From Zhenhengia yiwuensis (GTDB lineage Bacteria; Bacillota; Clostridia; Lachnospirales; Cellulosilyticaceae): a stretch of 64,000 bases of DNA. A program made the position numbers and the translations under genes. Position 1 is the stretch's first letter, and every line of letters starts with the position of its first letter. The notes beneath the pieces are model-generated. The model was not told the origin of the DNA. It was given only the letters and a program-made list of their open reading frames with translations, and ran no database searches. Shown here in pieces: positions 8,753-17,343 of this stretch. Location of the stretch: contig NZ_JACRSY010000006.1 in NCBI RefSeq assembly GCF_014384995.1, positions 1 through 64,000 of the forward strand, in the 5' to 3' direction.

Positions 8753-9478
8753 ATGTTAGTAAGAAGTAAAGGGGCACCTACGCTAAAAGAGCAGTTAATC
8801 AGTATTATTAAATCAGATATTGAGACTGGCGTATACAAAGAAGGTGAACTCTTACCTAGAGAGATTGATTATGAAGAAAAATATGGTGTAAGCCGTATTA
8901 CGGTAAGAGCAGCCATTGGTGAGTTAGAACAAAAAGGATATGTTGAGCGTATCAAGGGTAAGGGCACTATCGTACTAAAATATAGGAAATCCGAACCATT
9001 ATTAAAGATAGAAGGTTTCACGGATGAGATGAGAGCGAAGGGGATAGTTCCAACTACTGCCTCGGCTATGATTAAACTGGTAAAGGCTGATGCAGACTGC
9101 GGGGAAGCGTTAGGTATTGAGAAGGGCATGCCTGTTTATGAATTAATCAGGGTGAGATGTATCAATGGTATTCCTATTGTACGCTTTAAGACCTATATTA
9201 AAAGTACAATAGATATGTCTTTAGATTCTAACTTATACTATGAGTCTCTTTATGAATATTTAAGAAGAGAACAAGGAATAGAAATCTCTAAGATTAAACA
9301 GCGTATTACCGCAGGTCTTGCAGATGAAGTTCTTGCTAAAGAATTAAACTGTAATAAAAAAGGACCTATGCTTATTTTAAAAAGAGTAGGCTATGACCAA
9401 AATGATGAAGTCTTTGAATATACTGAAGGGCAGTATGTGGCTTCACGTTATGAATACTATATGGAACTTACAAAATAA
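8753..9478 (+). CDS. GntR-family regulator, HutC/UTRA subfamily
   Basis: A 241-aa transcription factor. An N-terminal winged helix spans about residues 10-75 and includes the family motif YGVSRITVRAAIGELEQKGYVERIKGKGT. A UTRA ligand-binding domain spans about 90-235 and contains PVYELIRVRCINGIPI and ending EYTEGQYVASRYEYYMEL. UTRA domains usually bind a sugar phosphate or other pathway intermediate. It is third in the GH38-isomerase operon (24-bp gap, AGGAGGACTTAT site). It therefore probably senses a mannose-derived metabolite and controls the palindromic site near 4531. That ligand is inferred from context. Confidence 0.9.
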   Translation: MLVRSKGAPTLKEQLISIIKSDIETGVYKEGELLPREIDYEEKYGVSRITVRAAIGELEQKGYVERIKGKGTIVLKYRKSEPLLKIEGFTDEMRAKGIVPTTASAMIKLVKADADCGEALGIEKGMPVYELIRVRCINGIPIVRFKTYIKSTIDMSLDSNLYYESLYEYLRREQGIEISKIKQRITAGLADEVLAKELNCNKKGPMLILKRVGYDQNDEVFEYTEGQYVASRYEYYMELTK

Positions 9479-9518
9479 AACAAGATGCACATGCTAATCG
9501 GCATGTGCATCTTGTTTT
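9477..9518. terminator. Bidirectional terminator of the GH38 operon and the DUF1622 gene
   Basis: A perfect 14-bp stem (CAAGATGCACATGC at 9481-9494, complement at 9501-9514) is flanked by AAAA and TTTT, so it can work on both strands. The DUF1622 stop codon lies in its loop. Confidence 0.9.
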
Positions 9519-9820
9519 ATTTCCCAATGAATAATAAGCGTCATAAGGGCACGTAAGAGTATAATAGCACCAAGGATGATAATCTCATCTAAAGTACGAA
9601 CAAGCACAGTTTTAAGAATTTCGGCAGCCAACTTAAACTCTAAAGACATGGCCATAGAGTTAGCAAAGTGGCTTTTGGTAATAGTGAAATTGTTATGTAA
9701 GAGGCCTTTAAGGTAGCAGTAAAAGCCATCAAAAGCCCCTACGGCAAGGACAATGATACCCATTGTTTCAAGGAGATGAATAAGGGTAGGAAGATATTGG
9801 TTAATGAGGTGCTCAAGCAT
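9494..9820 (-). CDS. DUF1622 family small membrane protein
   Basis: A 108-aa protein with two or three hydrophobic helices (residues ~13-35 and ~70-95). Its sequence pattern matches DUF1622: an N-terminal LLETMGIIVLAVGAFDGFY helix, a central MAMSLEFKLAAEILKTVLVRTLDE, and ILGAIILLRALMTLIIHWEI. The family is of unknown function and is predicted to sit in the cytoplasmic membrane. It is convergent with the GntR gene and divergent from topB. A truncated relative lies at 3462-3570. Confidence 0.85.
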   Translation of the reverse strand: MLEHLINQYLPTLIHLLETMGIIVLAVGAFDGFYCYLKGLLHNNFTITKSHFANSMAMSLEFKLAAEILKTVLVRTLDEIIILGAIILLRALMTLIIHWEIKQDAHAD

Positions 9821-9922
9821 TTAAAGACCTCCTTTCTAAGTAGCTTGGCCACGTTTCAGGTCTATACAAAGTATGTTATGATAAGAAGAGATAGAACTAA
9901 AACTTTAAAGGAGTTTATACAA

Positions 9923-12088
9923 ATGGCAAAGAAATTAGTATTAGCAGAAAAGCCAAGCGTAGCACGTGATATTGCACGTGTTCTAAAATGCAGCAAAAAA
10001 GGCAATGGATATATAGAAGGTAATGATTATATTGTAACTTGGGCATTAGGTCACTTAGTAGGACTTGCAGACCCAGAAGCTTATGATGATAAATATAAGA
10101 CTTGGACAATGGAGTCTCTTCCAATGCTTCCAAAACAAATGAAATTAGTCGTTCTTAAAGGTGGCGGCAAGCAGTTTAATGCTGTCAAAGAGCAGATGAA
10201 TCGTAAGGATGTAGGTGAAATTATTATTGCTACAGATGCTGGACGTGAAGGAGAACTTGTAGCAAGGTGGATTATTGAAAAAGCTAGGGTGAATAAGCCG
10301 ATGAAACGCCTATGGATTTCTTCTGTAACGGACAAGGCTATTTTAGATGGATTTAAACATCTTCATCCTGCTAAAGAATACGATCACCTTTATGAAGCAG
10401 CAGTATGCCGTGCAGAGGGGGACTGGGTAGTAGGGCTTAACGTAACACGTGCTCTTACTTGTAAGTATAATGCACAGCTTTCAGCAGGACGTGTACAGTC
10501 AGCAACTCTTGCTATGATTGTAGCAAGAGAAGAAGAAATTAAAAATTTCAAACCAGAAGACTACTTTAACCTTAAAGCGAAAGTTAAAGGCTTTAGTTTA
10601 GATTGGCAAGGTGCAAAAGGGCCTCATATTTATAAAAGTGATGTAGCTAAGAAAATTGTTGATGAAGTAGAAGGTAAGGCACTTAAAGTCACAAAGGTAG
10701 ATGAGACGAATAAAAAAGCTTATGCACCGGCCCTTTATGACTTAACAGAGCTTCAAAGAGATGCCAATAGGCTTTATGGCATGAGCCCAAAAGAGACCCT
10801 TTCTATTATGCAAAGACTCTATGAAAACTATAAAGTCCTTACTTACCCAAGAACAGATTCACGTTATATTTCCCAGGACATTGTGCCAACACTGAAAGAT
10901 CGCTTAGAAGCTGTTAGCGTGGGACCTTATAGAGCAGCAGTAAAGAGTATTCTTCAAAATGGCATTAAACCGAGCAAACATTTTGTAAATAATAGCAAAG
11001 TATCGGATCATCATGCTATTATTCCAACAGAGGAAAGTGTCATGCTATCAAACTTAAGTAATGACGAGCGTAAAATCTATGAGCTTGTTATTAAACGTTT
11101 CTTAAGTGTTCTTTTACCACCATGTGAGTATAAACAAACAACTATTGAGGCTAACGCAGGCGAGCATACTTTTATTGCAAAAGGTAAGGTTATGCTTAAA
11201 CAAGGTTGGAAGATGGTATTTGATAAAGACGAAGATGGCGAAGAAGGTTTCAAAGAAAACTTACCAGAAGTTAAAGTAGGAGATGAACTTAAAGTACTAG
11301 GTGTAGAATGCTTAAAACTTCAGACGAAAGCACCAGCACGCTTTACAGAAGCTACGCTTCTTTCAGCTATGGAAAGCCCACATAAATACGTGAAGGTAAG
11401 TAAGGAAGCAGCTAAAACACTTGGAGAGACAGGTGGTATTGGTACAGTTGCTACAAGAGCAGATATTATTGAGAAACTCTACAATATGTTCTATATTGAG
11501 AAAAATGGCAACAGTATTATACCAACTTCAAAAGGGAAACAACTTATTGATCTTGTGCCAGAAGACTTAAAGTCACCACTTCTTACAGCTAAATGGGAAA
11601 GAGAACTAGACTTAATCAGTAAAGGCAAACAAAATCCAAAAGACTTTACTATGCGTATGCGTAAATATAGTGGTGAGCTAGTAGATGCTGTAAAGGGCAG
11701 TACAGATAAGTTTAGACATGACAATATAGTCGGTAAACGTTGCCCAGAGTGTGGCAAAAATCTACTTGAAGTAAAAGGCAAACATGGCATGATGTATGTA
11801 TGTCAGGATAGAAACTGTGGTCATAGAGAAAATATTAGTAAGTTTACGAATGCACGCTGCCCACAATGCCATAAAAGACTTGAACTACGCGGTCAAGGTG
11901 ATGGACAAATCTATGTATGTACAACGTGTACATTTAGAGAAAAAGCAAATGCCTTTAAAAAGCGTTTTGAAGATAAACCAGGTAAAGTAGATAAGAAATC
12001 CGTACAAAAATATATGAAACAACAGCAGAAAGAGGATGAAGGTAACTTTGCATTTGCAGAGCTCTTTGCTAATTTAAATAAAAAATAA
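9923..12088 (+). CDS. topB: DNA topoisomerase III (type IA)
   Basis: A 721-aa type IA topoisomerase that relaxes or decatenates DNA through a 5'-phosphotyrosine intermediate. The Toprim domain opens with LVLAEKPSVARDIARVL (residues 5-21) and carries ATDAGREGELVARWI. The active-site Tyr308 is in VLTYPRTDSRYIS. The C-terminus carries two zinc-ribbon modules, CPECGK...CQDRNCG and CPQCHK...CTTC. The frame is open for 49 codons upstream, but I chose the ATG at 9923. It follows TAAAGGAGTTTATACAA and begins with the conserved family start MAKKLVLAEKPS, whereas the upstream extension is unlike any topoisomerase. It is followed by a helicase gene after 22 bp, probably co-transcribed. Confidence 0.94.
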   Translation: MAKKLVLAEKPSVARDIARVLKCSKKGNGYIEGNDYIVTWALGHLVGLADPEAYDDKYKTWTMESLPMLPKQMKLVVLKGGGKQFNAVKEQMNRKDVGEIIIATDAGREGELVARWIIEKARVNKPMKRLWISSVTDKAILDGFKHLHPAKEYDHLYEAAVCRAEGDWVVGLNVTRALTCKYNAQLSAGRVQSATLAMIVAREEEIKNFKPEDYFNLKAKVKGFSLDWQGAKGPHIYKSDVAKKIVDEVEGKALKVTKVDETNKKAYAPALYDLTELQRDANRLYGMSPKETLSIMQRLYENYKVLTYPRTDSRYISQDIVPTLKDRLEAVSVGPYRAAVKSILQNGIKPSKHFVNNSKVSDHHAIIPTEESVMLSNLSNDERKIYELVIKRFLSVLLPPCEYKQTTIEANAGEHTFIAKGKVMLKQGWKMVFDKDEDGEEGFKENLPEVKVGDELKVLGVECLKLQTKAPARFTEATLLSAMESPHKYVKVSKEAAKTLGETGGIGTVATRADIIEKLYNMFYIEKNGNSIIPTSKGKQLIDLVPEDLKSPLLTAKWERELDLISKGKQNPKDFTMRMRKYSGELVDAVKGSTDKFRHDNIVGKRCPECGKNLLEVKGKHGMMYVCQDRNCGHRENISKFTNARCPQCHKRLELRGQGDGQIYVCTTCTFREKANAFKKRFEDKPGKVDKKSVQKYMKQQQKEDEGNFAFAELFANLNKK

Positions 12089-12110
12089 GAAATAGGGAAA
12101 ATGAGAGATT

Positions 12111-14465
12111 ATGCGTATAACGGAAGGGATTGTAAATATATCAGTAAGAGAACTTGTAGAGTTTGTCATGCGCTCAGGTAGTATTTTTGCTTCCTTTGTC
12201 AGTAGAGCAAGAGCTGTAGAGGGGACCAAAGCACATAAGAAAATTCAGGAATCTATGAATGCAAACTATGAGAAAGAGGTTAAACTTGTCCATGAATGTG
12301 AAGCTTCTGGGATTACCTTTATCGTAGAAGGTCGTGCGGATGGAATTATGATGGACCTTATTGCTGTGACTATAGATGAGATTAAGTCTACCCGTACAAG
12401 TCTTGATGTAATAGATGAAGACTACAATCCCTTTCACTGGGCGCAGGCTAAGTGTTATGCTTATTTCTATGCAAGTGAGCATCACTTAAAAGATATGAAT
12501 GTACGCTTAACTTATTACAACCTCGATACCAAGGAGACTAAGCATCTTCTAAAAGTTTATACCCATGAAGAACTTGAGGACTTCTTTAAGGGGGTTATAG
12601 AGAAGTACGCTCTCTGGATTCGTTTCTATATGGATTGGGGAGCAGAGCGTACAAAGTACCTAAAGGCATTATCCTTCCCTTTCGAAAATTATAGGGCAGG
12701 CCAAAGGGAGTTAGCGGTTAATGTATATAAAAGTATTACAAATGAGGCTAAGTTATATGTTAATGCACCTACAGGTATAGGTAAGACCATCTCTACGCTC
12801 TTTCCAGCCTTAAAAGCTATGGGAGAAGGTCATGTAGGTAAGATTTTTTACTTAACGGCTAAGACCATTACCAGGACGGTAGCAGAAAAAAGTATTAAGA
12901 TGATTTATGATAAAGGGACACGTGTAAAGGCTATCACTCTGACGGCTAAGGATAAAATATGCTTTTTAGATGAACGGAATTGTCACCCAGACTTTTGTAA
13001 ATATGCAGAGGGTCATTTTGATAGAGTAGATGAAGCTGTATATGATGCCATTACGCATACAGACTTATTTACAAGAGAAGTGATAGAGGCATATGCAAAA
13101 AAGTATCATGTATGTCCTTTTGAATTAGCTTTAGACTTAGCCATATATGCCGATGTGGTTATTTGTGACTATAATTATGTCTTTGACCCTACAGTTGCGC
13201 TTAAACGCTTTTTAGACCAGAGGGACTTTGTGATTTTAGTAGACGAAGCTCATAACCTAGTAGAAAGAGCAAGGGAGATGTACTCCGAGAGTGTATCTAA
13301 AAATCAGTTTCTAAGTGTGAGAAGGTCTATTAGCAAGCAGTATCCCACAATAGCTCAGTCTTTAAGTAAGCTAAATGATTATATGCTAAGTGTCCGTAAG
13401 GATTATATTGATTTGACTGGAAGTATGATTAGTAAGGAAGAGCCTACTAAGCTGTATAGGCTTCTTAGAACTTTTATTAATGAATGTGATAAGAAACTGC
13501 AAAAGGGCGCTATGCACAAGTTACCTCAAGACCTACTAGAGCTGTATTTTAGAGCTTATAATTTTAACAAAATCTATGAGTTCTTTGATGAAAGATATAT
13601 TACGTATGCAGACCAAGTAGAGGGAGACTTAATGCTTAAGCTATTCTGTATGGATCCTTCTTATTTAATTGGTAATATGATTAGCACCTGTAAAAGTGTT
13701 ATTTTCTTCTCTGCTACCCTTATGCCTATCGATTATTATAAATATATGTTAGGTGGAGAGGGAGAGCGTGCCATTGCTCTTCCTTCACCTTTTGATAGGG
13801 AGAAGGCTCTAAAGCTTATTGCAACAGATGTATCTACTAGGTATCAGCATAGAGAAAGAAGCTATGAGAAAATCTGTGAGTATATTAGAAAAGTAAGCCA
13901 GGGTAAAGTAGGCAATTATATGGTCTTTTTCCCTTCTTATAAATATATGAAAGATGTACATGCCTACTTTATAACCCATTATGAGGGATATGATATTTGT
14001 ATGCAGGACACAAGTATGGATGAAGAGTCAAGGGAAGCATTTTTATCACAGTTTGAGGTAAATCCCGTAAAGACAAAGATAGGTTTCTGTGTGCTTGGAG
14101 GAATTTTCTCTGAAGGCATTGACTTAACAGAAGATAGACTTATAGGTGTTCTAGTGGTAAGTGTAGGATTGCCACAGATAGGGTTAGAGAAAGATTTAAT
14201 TAAGTATCACTTTGAAGAACAAGGCAAAGATGGTTATCACTATGCCTATACTTATCCAGGTATGAATAAGGTACTTCAAGCAGTAGGAAGGCTTATTCGT
14301 ACGGAAAAGGATGAAGGGGTTATTGTGCTTATCGATGACCGTTTTAATAGTCCACTGTACAGTAGCTTGATGCCACTAGAGTTAAGTGATAGAAAGTGTG
14401 TGCATTTAGGGCAAGTGGAGGAAATTGTAGAGAAGTTTTGGAGACAAAAAACTCCCTTACTATAA
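12111..14465 (+). CDS. Rad3/DinG-type Fe-S helicase with N-terminal PD-(D/E)XK nuclease-like domain
   Basis: A 784-aa SF2 XPD/DinG-like helicase. Walker A is NAPTGIGKT (residues ~218-226) and the Walker B/DEAH box is ILVDEAHNLV. Four Fe-S cysteines (C284, C291, C296, C335) lie between them. C-terminal helicase motifs include FSATLMP, GIFSEGIDL and QAVGRLIRTEKDEG. The first ~180 residues carry VEGRADGIM, then IDEIKSTR and AQAKCYAYFYA. This is the D-(E)xK...Q pattern of RecB/Cas4-like PD-(D/E)XK nucleases. Such fusions occur in Firmicutes and presumably process DNA ends or flaps. It starts 22 bp after topB. Its stop overlaps tail-to-tail with the convergent hydrolase gene. Confidence 0.88.
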   Translation: MRITEGIVNISVRELVEFVMRSGSIFASFVSRARAVEGTKAHKKIQESMNANYEKEVKLVHECEASGITFIVEGRADGIMMDLIAVTIDEIKSTRTSLDVIDEDYNPFHWAQAKCYAYFYASEHHLKDMNVRLTYYNLDTKETKHLLKVYTHEELEDFFKGVIEKYALWIRFYMDWGAERTKYLKALSFPFENYRAGQRELAVNVYKSITNEAKLYVNAPTGIGKTISTLFPALKAMGEGHVGKIFYLTAKTITRTVAEKSIKMIYDKGTRVKAITLTAKDKICFLDERNCHPDFCKYAEGHFDRVDEAVYDAITHTDLFTREVIEAYAKKYHVCPFELALDLAIYADVVICDYNYVFDPTVALKRFLDQRDFVILVDEAHNLVERAREMYSESVSKNQFLSVRRSISKQYPTIAQSLSKLNDYMLSVRKDYIDLTGSMISKEEPTKLYRLLRTFINECDKKLQKGAMHKLPQDLLELYFRAYNFNKIYEFFDERYITYADQVEGDLMLKLFCMDPSYLIGNMISTCKSVIFFSATLMPIDYYKYMLGGEGERAIALPSPFDREKALKLIATDVSTRYQHRERSYEKICEYIRKVSQGKVGNYMVFFPSYKYMKDVHAYFITHYEGYDICMQDTSMDEESREAFLSQFEVNPVKTKIGFCVLGGIFSEGIDLTEDRLIGVLVVSVGLPQIGLEKDLIKYHFEEQGKDGYHYAYTYPGMNKVLQAVGRLIRTEKDEGVIVLIDDRFNSPLYSSLMPLELSDRKCVHLGQVEEIVEKFWRQKTPLL

Positions 14466-14480
14466 AATAGAAGGGAGTAA
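14445..14480 (-). terminator. Terminator for the minus-strand hydrolase gene, inside convergent gene ends
   Basis: The 8-bp stem ACTCCCTT (14451-14458) / AAGGGAGT (14471-14478) spans both stop codons. Read on the minus strand it is followed by TTTTTTG, so it is a good intrinsic terminator for the hydrolase. On + it lacks a T-run. Confidence 0.7.
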
Positions 14481-15392
14481 ATTAGCACTCTGCAAGAGTA
14501 ATTCACCATAATCACTATTAAGAATATATTGCTGACCTTCTATAGCAAATACGCTTCTTAGTAAACTGCATCCATCACCTTGGTTACTTTGATGACAGCT
14601 AATGATTTTGCCGTCATGGTATTTCTCCGCATTACAGGCAGGAATAACTTCGAGTGATTCAGTAGTGTCCTCCCCGATGCCTCCAAATAGAGTAACTTCT
14701 ATATGGCGGTCCTTTAAAAGGTGAGCTTTAGCATTAAGGTCATCTAGAAAAGGATTTGTGAGGGACATATAATGTTGGGGGATGGAATAAGTTCTATTTT
14801 TATAGGTATAGAAGAGATAATCTCCATAGTCACCAGAAGGTATAAATTGGGCAAGTGAAGGGAAACTATTGCGTAGAAATGGTGTATGCATTCTATTAGA
14901 TTTTGAAAAAACTTGCAGGTACAAATTTAGGTTTAAAGAAATAAAGTCAGGGTTAGACATACAAGTGATAGGAATGCTACCGTTATTTAAGTAGCTGAAA
15001 GCAGGGATCAAGCCAGCATTGGGAGTGCCGATAAGAATCATGTGATTAATACTATAGTCATAAGAGTCTGATTGTGCATAGGTTCTGGCAATAAGGCCAC
15101 CTGTACCATGACATACAAGATTGACTTTAGGAACGCCTGAAACTTGTTTGACTTTATGAATAAGAGGACCTAATGTATAAAGAGCAAGGTCATCGACTTT
15201 TTGACGCCAATCATAAAACATAATAAAAAGGTCAGTGTTCATCGTATATCCATAATCTAGTAGCTGTTTTACAAAGCGTTTGCCTGTATAATGAGATGGG
15301 CCGAAGTGCCAAGATCCCATACCAGGAAGAATTTCTGTGCCTAAGGAGCCGAATAGTCCAGGAATATAAATTAAAGGTGTTTTACTTTGCAT
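14460..15392 (-). CDS. Alpha/beta-hydrolase (LCAT/lipase-like) lacking the canonical Ser nucleophile
   Basis: A 310-aa protein with the layout of LCAT/PGAP1-like lipases. An oxyanion-type start PLIYIPGLFGS is at residues 6-16, then FYDWRQ near 59-64, and the nucleophile-elbow region VNLVCHGTGGLIARTYAQS at 90-108. A late GDGCSLLRS occupies the place where the family usually has GDGTVPL. The elbow reads C-H-G-T-G instead of G-H-S-x-G, so Gly96 occupies the catalytic Ser position. The codons are unambiguous (TGT CAT GGT ACA GGT). No signal peptide is seen. It may be a non-catalytic hydrolase-fold protein or use another residue. It is divergent from the asparaginase gene. Confidence 0.75.
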   Translation of the reverse strand: MQSKTPLIYIPGLFGSLGTEILPGMGSWHFGPSHYTGKRFVKQLLDYGYTMNTDLFIMFYDWRQKVDDLALYTLGPLIHKVKQVSGVPKVNLVCHGTGGLIARTYAQSDSYDYSINHMILIGTPNAGLIPAFSYLNNGSIPITCMSNPDFISLNLNLYLQVFSKSNRMHTPFLRNSFPSLAQFIPSGDYGDYLFYTYKNRTYSIPQHYMSLTNPFLDDLNAKAHLLKDRHIEVTLFGGIGEDTTESLEVIPACNAEKYHDGKIISCHQSNQGDGCSLLRSVFAIEGQQYILNSDYGELLLQSANLLPSIL

Positions 15393-15449
15393 TCACTCAC
15401 CTCCTTCTTATATAGTGTATGCATAGACAAGCAGGGTGTGATAAAATCC

Positions 15450-15478
15450 TTGAAGTTAAAATAAATAAAATATATGAT
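15450..15478 (+). promoter_or_regulatory. Candidate housekeeping promoter of the asparaginase gene
   Basis: TTGAAG at 15450-15455 and TATGAT at 15473-15478 are separated by 17 bp, ending 32 bp before the ATG. The match to the sigma-A consensus is reasonable but not exceptional. Confidence 0.45.
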
Positions 15479-15509
15479 AGAAACAGTTAATAAAAAGGGG
15501 TGTGACAAC

Positions 15510-16502
15510 ATGAAAAAGCCAAAAGTATGTATTATTTTTACCGGTGGAACCATTTCCATGACAGTAGATGAGAATATTGGAGCAGCTATTCCAACCTTAT
15601 CAGGGGAACAAATTTTATCAATGGTTTCAAATATTGATAAATTAGCAGATATAGAAGTTGTGAATTTATGTGAGATTCCTGGTCCTCATATGACCATTAG
15701 TAAACTATTAGAACTTAAAGCACTTATTAAGAAAACTTTAGATAGAGATGATATAACAGGTGTTATCGTAACACATGGCACAGATACTTTAGAAGAAACA
15801 GCTTACTTCTTAGACCTAACAATCAATCATACAAAGCCGGTAGTAGTAGTAGGCGCGATGCGTAACAGTTCGGAACTTGGTTATGATGGTTCAAGCAACT
15901 TAGCAGCAGCAGTATGTACAGCTATTTCTCCAAAAGCAGTTGGTAAAGGGGTGTTAGTTGTCCTTAATAATGAGGTTAACATTGCAGCAGAGGTTACAAA
16001 AACGAATACTTTATCACTTAATACTTTCCAATCACCTTATGGGCCATTAGGAATTATTGATACAAATGATTTGATAGTTTATCGTGATATTGCATATAGA
16101 CAGCATATTGATACAGATAAAGTAGAACATAGAGTAGACCTAATTAAAGCTGTACTCGATATGGATGATAGGTTTATTAGACTTGCAGTAGATGCAGGGG
16201 CAAAAGGCATTGTAGTAGAAGCAATGGGAAGGGGTAACTTACCACTTAAAATGCTTGAAGGGGTTAAATATGCACTTTCAAAGGGTGTCGTTGTAGTCAT
16301 TGTTTCAAGATGTAGTTCAGGACGCGTATTTGAGTCTTATGGCTATGAAGGCGGTGGTAAAGAGCTTTCAGATTTAGGTGCTATTATGGGTGGAGAAATG
16401 AGGGGGCCTAAAGCAAGATTAAAACTTATGCTTGGTCTTGGTAAAACAACGAATATAGACGAAATCCGTAAACTCTTTACAGAAGAGAGCTATATATTAT
16501 AA
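15510..16502 (+). CDS. L-asparaginase
   Basis: A 330-aa asparaginase hydrolysing L-asparagine to aspartate and ammonia. The first catalytic threonine motif is IIFTGGTISM near residues 7-16. The second active-site box is VTHGTDTLEETAYF, with GAMRNSSELGYDG following. There is no signal peptide, so it is cytoplasmic, like AnsA-type enzymes. The frame is open for 12 more codons upstream (from 15474). The ATG at 15510 directly follows AAAAAGGGGTGTGACAAC, whereas the earlier ATG overlaps the predicted -10 box. It is monocistronic with a strong hairpin behind it. Confidence 0.92.
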   Translation: MKKPKVCIIFTGGTISMTVDENIGAAIPTLSGEQILSMVSNIDKLADIEVVNLCEIPGPHMTISKLLELKALIKKTLDRDDITGVIVTHGTDTLEETAYFLDLTINHTKPVVVVGAMRNSSELGYDGSSNLAAAVCTAISPKAVGKGVLVVLNNEVNIAAEVTKTNTLSLNTFQSPYGPLGIIDTNDLIVYRDIAYRQHIDTDKVEHRVDLIKAVLDMDDRFIRLAVDAGAKGIVVEAMGRGNLPLKMLEGVKYALSKGVVVVIVSRCSSGRVFESYGYEGGGKELSDLGAIMGGEMRGPKARLKLMLGLGKTTNIDEIRKLFTEESYIL

Positions 16503-16560
16503 ATGGACAAAGGGCAGTCCTACAACACATGAGTGAGTTGTGGGACTGCCCTTTGTCCAT
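16503..16560. terminator. Bidirectional terminator between asparaginase and the aldolase gene
   Basis: Long near-perfect stem: ATGGACAAAGGGCAGTCC at the left and its complement at 16543-16560, with a central TACAACACATGAGTGAGTTGTG loop region that pairs further. It lies between the convergent gene ends. Confidence 0.85.
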
Positions 16561-16573
16561 CTTATTATACAAT

Positions 16574-17230
16574 CTATTTACTTATTTTAGATTGTAGCCC
16601 TTGCCAATCTGCTAAAAATTTCTCTATACCACTAGAAGTAAGAGGGTGATTAATCATTTGGGTAATAACACTGTAAGGAATAGTAGCAATATGGGCACCA
16701 GCTTTAGCAGCTTCAAGAACATGAATAGGGTGGCGCACACTAGCGGCAATAATCTCTGTAGAGATACCATGAATTTCAAAGATTTCAGCAGTGTCTTCAA
16801 TAAGTGACATGCCATTAAAACCAATGTCATCTAACCTACCAATAAAAGGACTGACATAAGTGGCACCGGCACGTGCAGCAAGAAGTGCCTGTTGAACGGA
16901 GAAGATAAGTGTAACGTTGGTTTTGATACCTTTTTCAGTAAGTTGCTTTGTTGCTTTTAAACCCTCTTCACACATTGGAATTTTGATAACAATATTAGGA
17001 TGAATTTGAGCAAGAGTAGTGCCTTCTTCTACCATCTTAGAAGCTTCTAAGGTAATGACTTCTGCGCTGATAGGTCCATCTACTATAGAAGAAATTTCTT
17101 TAATAACTTCTTCAAAAACAAGTCCTTCTTTGGCGATAAGAGAAGGGTTAGTGGTAACGCCACAAATAACCCCTAGTTCGTTGGCTTTACGAATATCTGT
17201 TACATTGGCTGTATCAATAAATAATTTCAT
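16574..17230 (-). CDS. fsa: Fructose-6-phosphate aldolase / transaldolase-like protein
   Basis: A 218-aa member of the short (about 215-aa) transaldolase/FSA subfamily. The N-terminus is MKLFIDTANVTDIRKANELG and then GVTTNPSLIAKEG. The Schiff-base lysine is Lys83 in NIVIKIPM. Later blocks are NVTLIFSVQQALLAARAGATYVSPF and GADIATIPY-like GAHIATIPYSV. These enzymes cleave or transfer dihydroxyacetone units from fructose-6-P or sedoheptulose-7-P. FSA and true transaldolase activity cannot be separated reliably by eye. It is a single gene divergent from the YIEGIA pair. Confidence 0.9.
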   Translation of the reverse strand: MKLFIDTANVTDIRKANELGVICGVTTNPSLIAKEGLVFEEVIKEISSIVDGPISAEVITLEASKMVEEGTTLAQIHPNIVIKIPMCEEGLKATKQLTEKGIKTNVTLIFSVQQALLAARAGATYVSPFIGRLDDIGFNGMSLIEDTAEIFEIHGISTEIIAASVRHPIHVLEAAKAGAHIATIPYSVITQMINHPLTSSGIEKFLADWQGLQSKISK

Positions 17231-17343
17231 AATTCTACTCCTTATACTTTATAGTTACTCGTAGCATGTGTATGATGGAGTAAAATTATGAGGGAATGGG
17301 TATATTAAGTGGAAGATTATAACACACGTAGGGAGTAGGGCTT

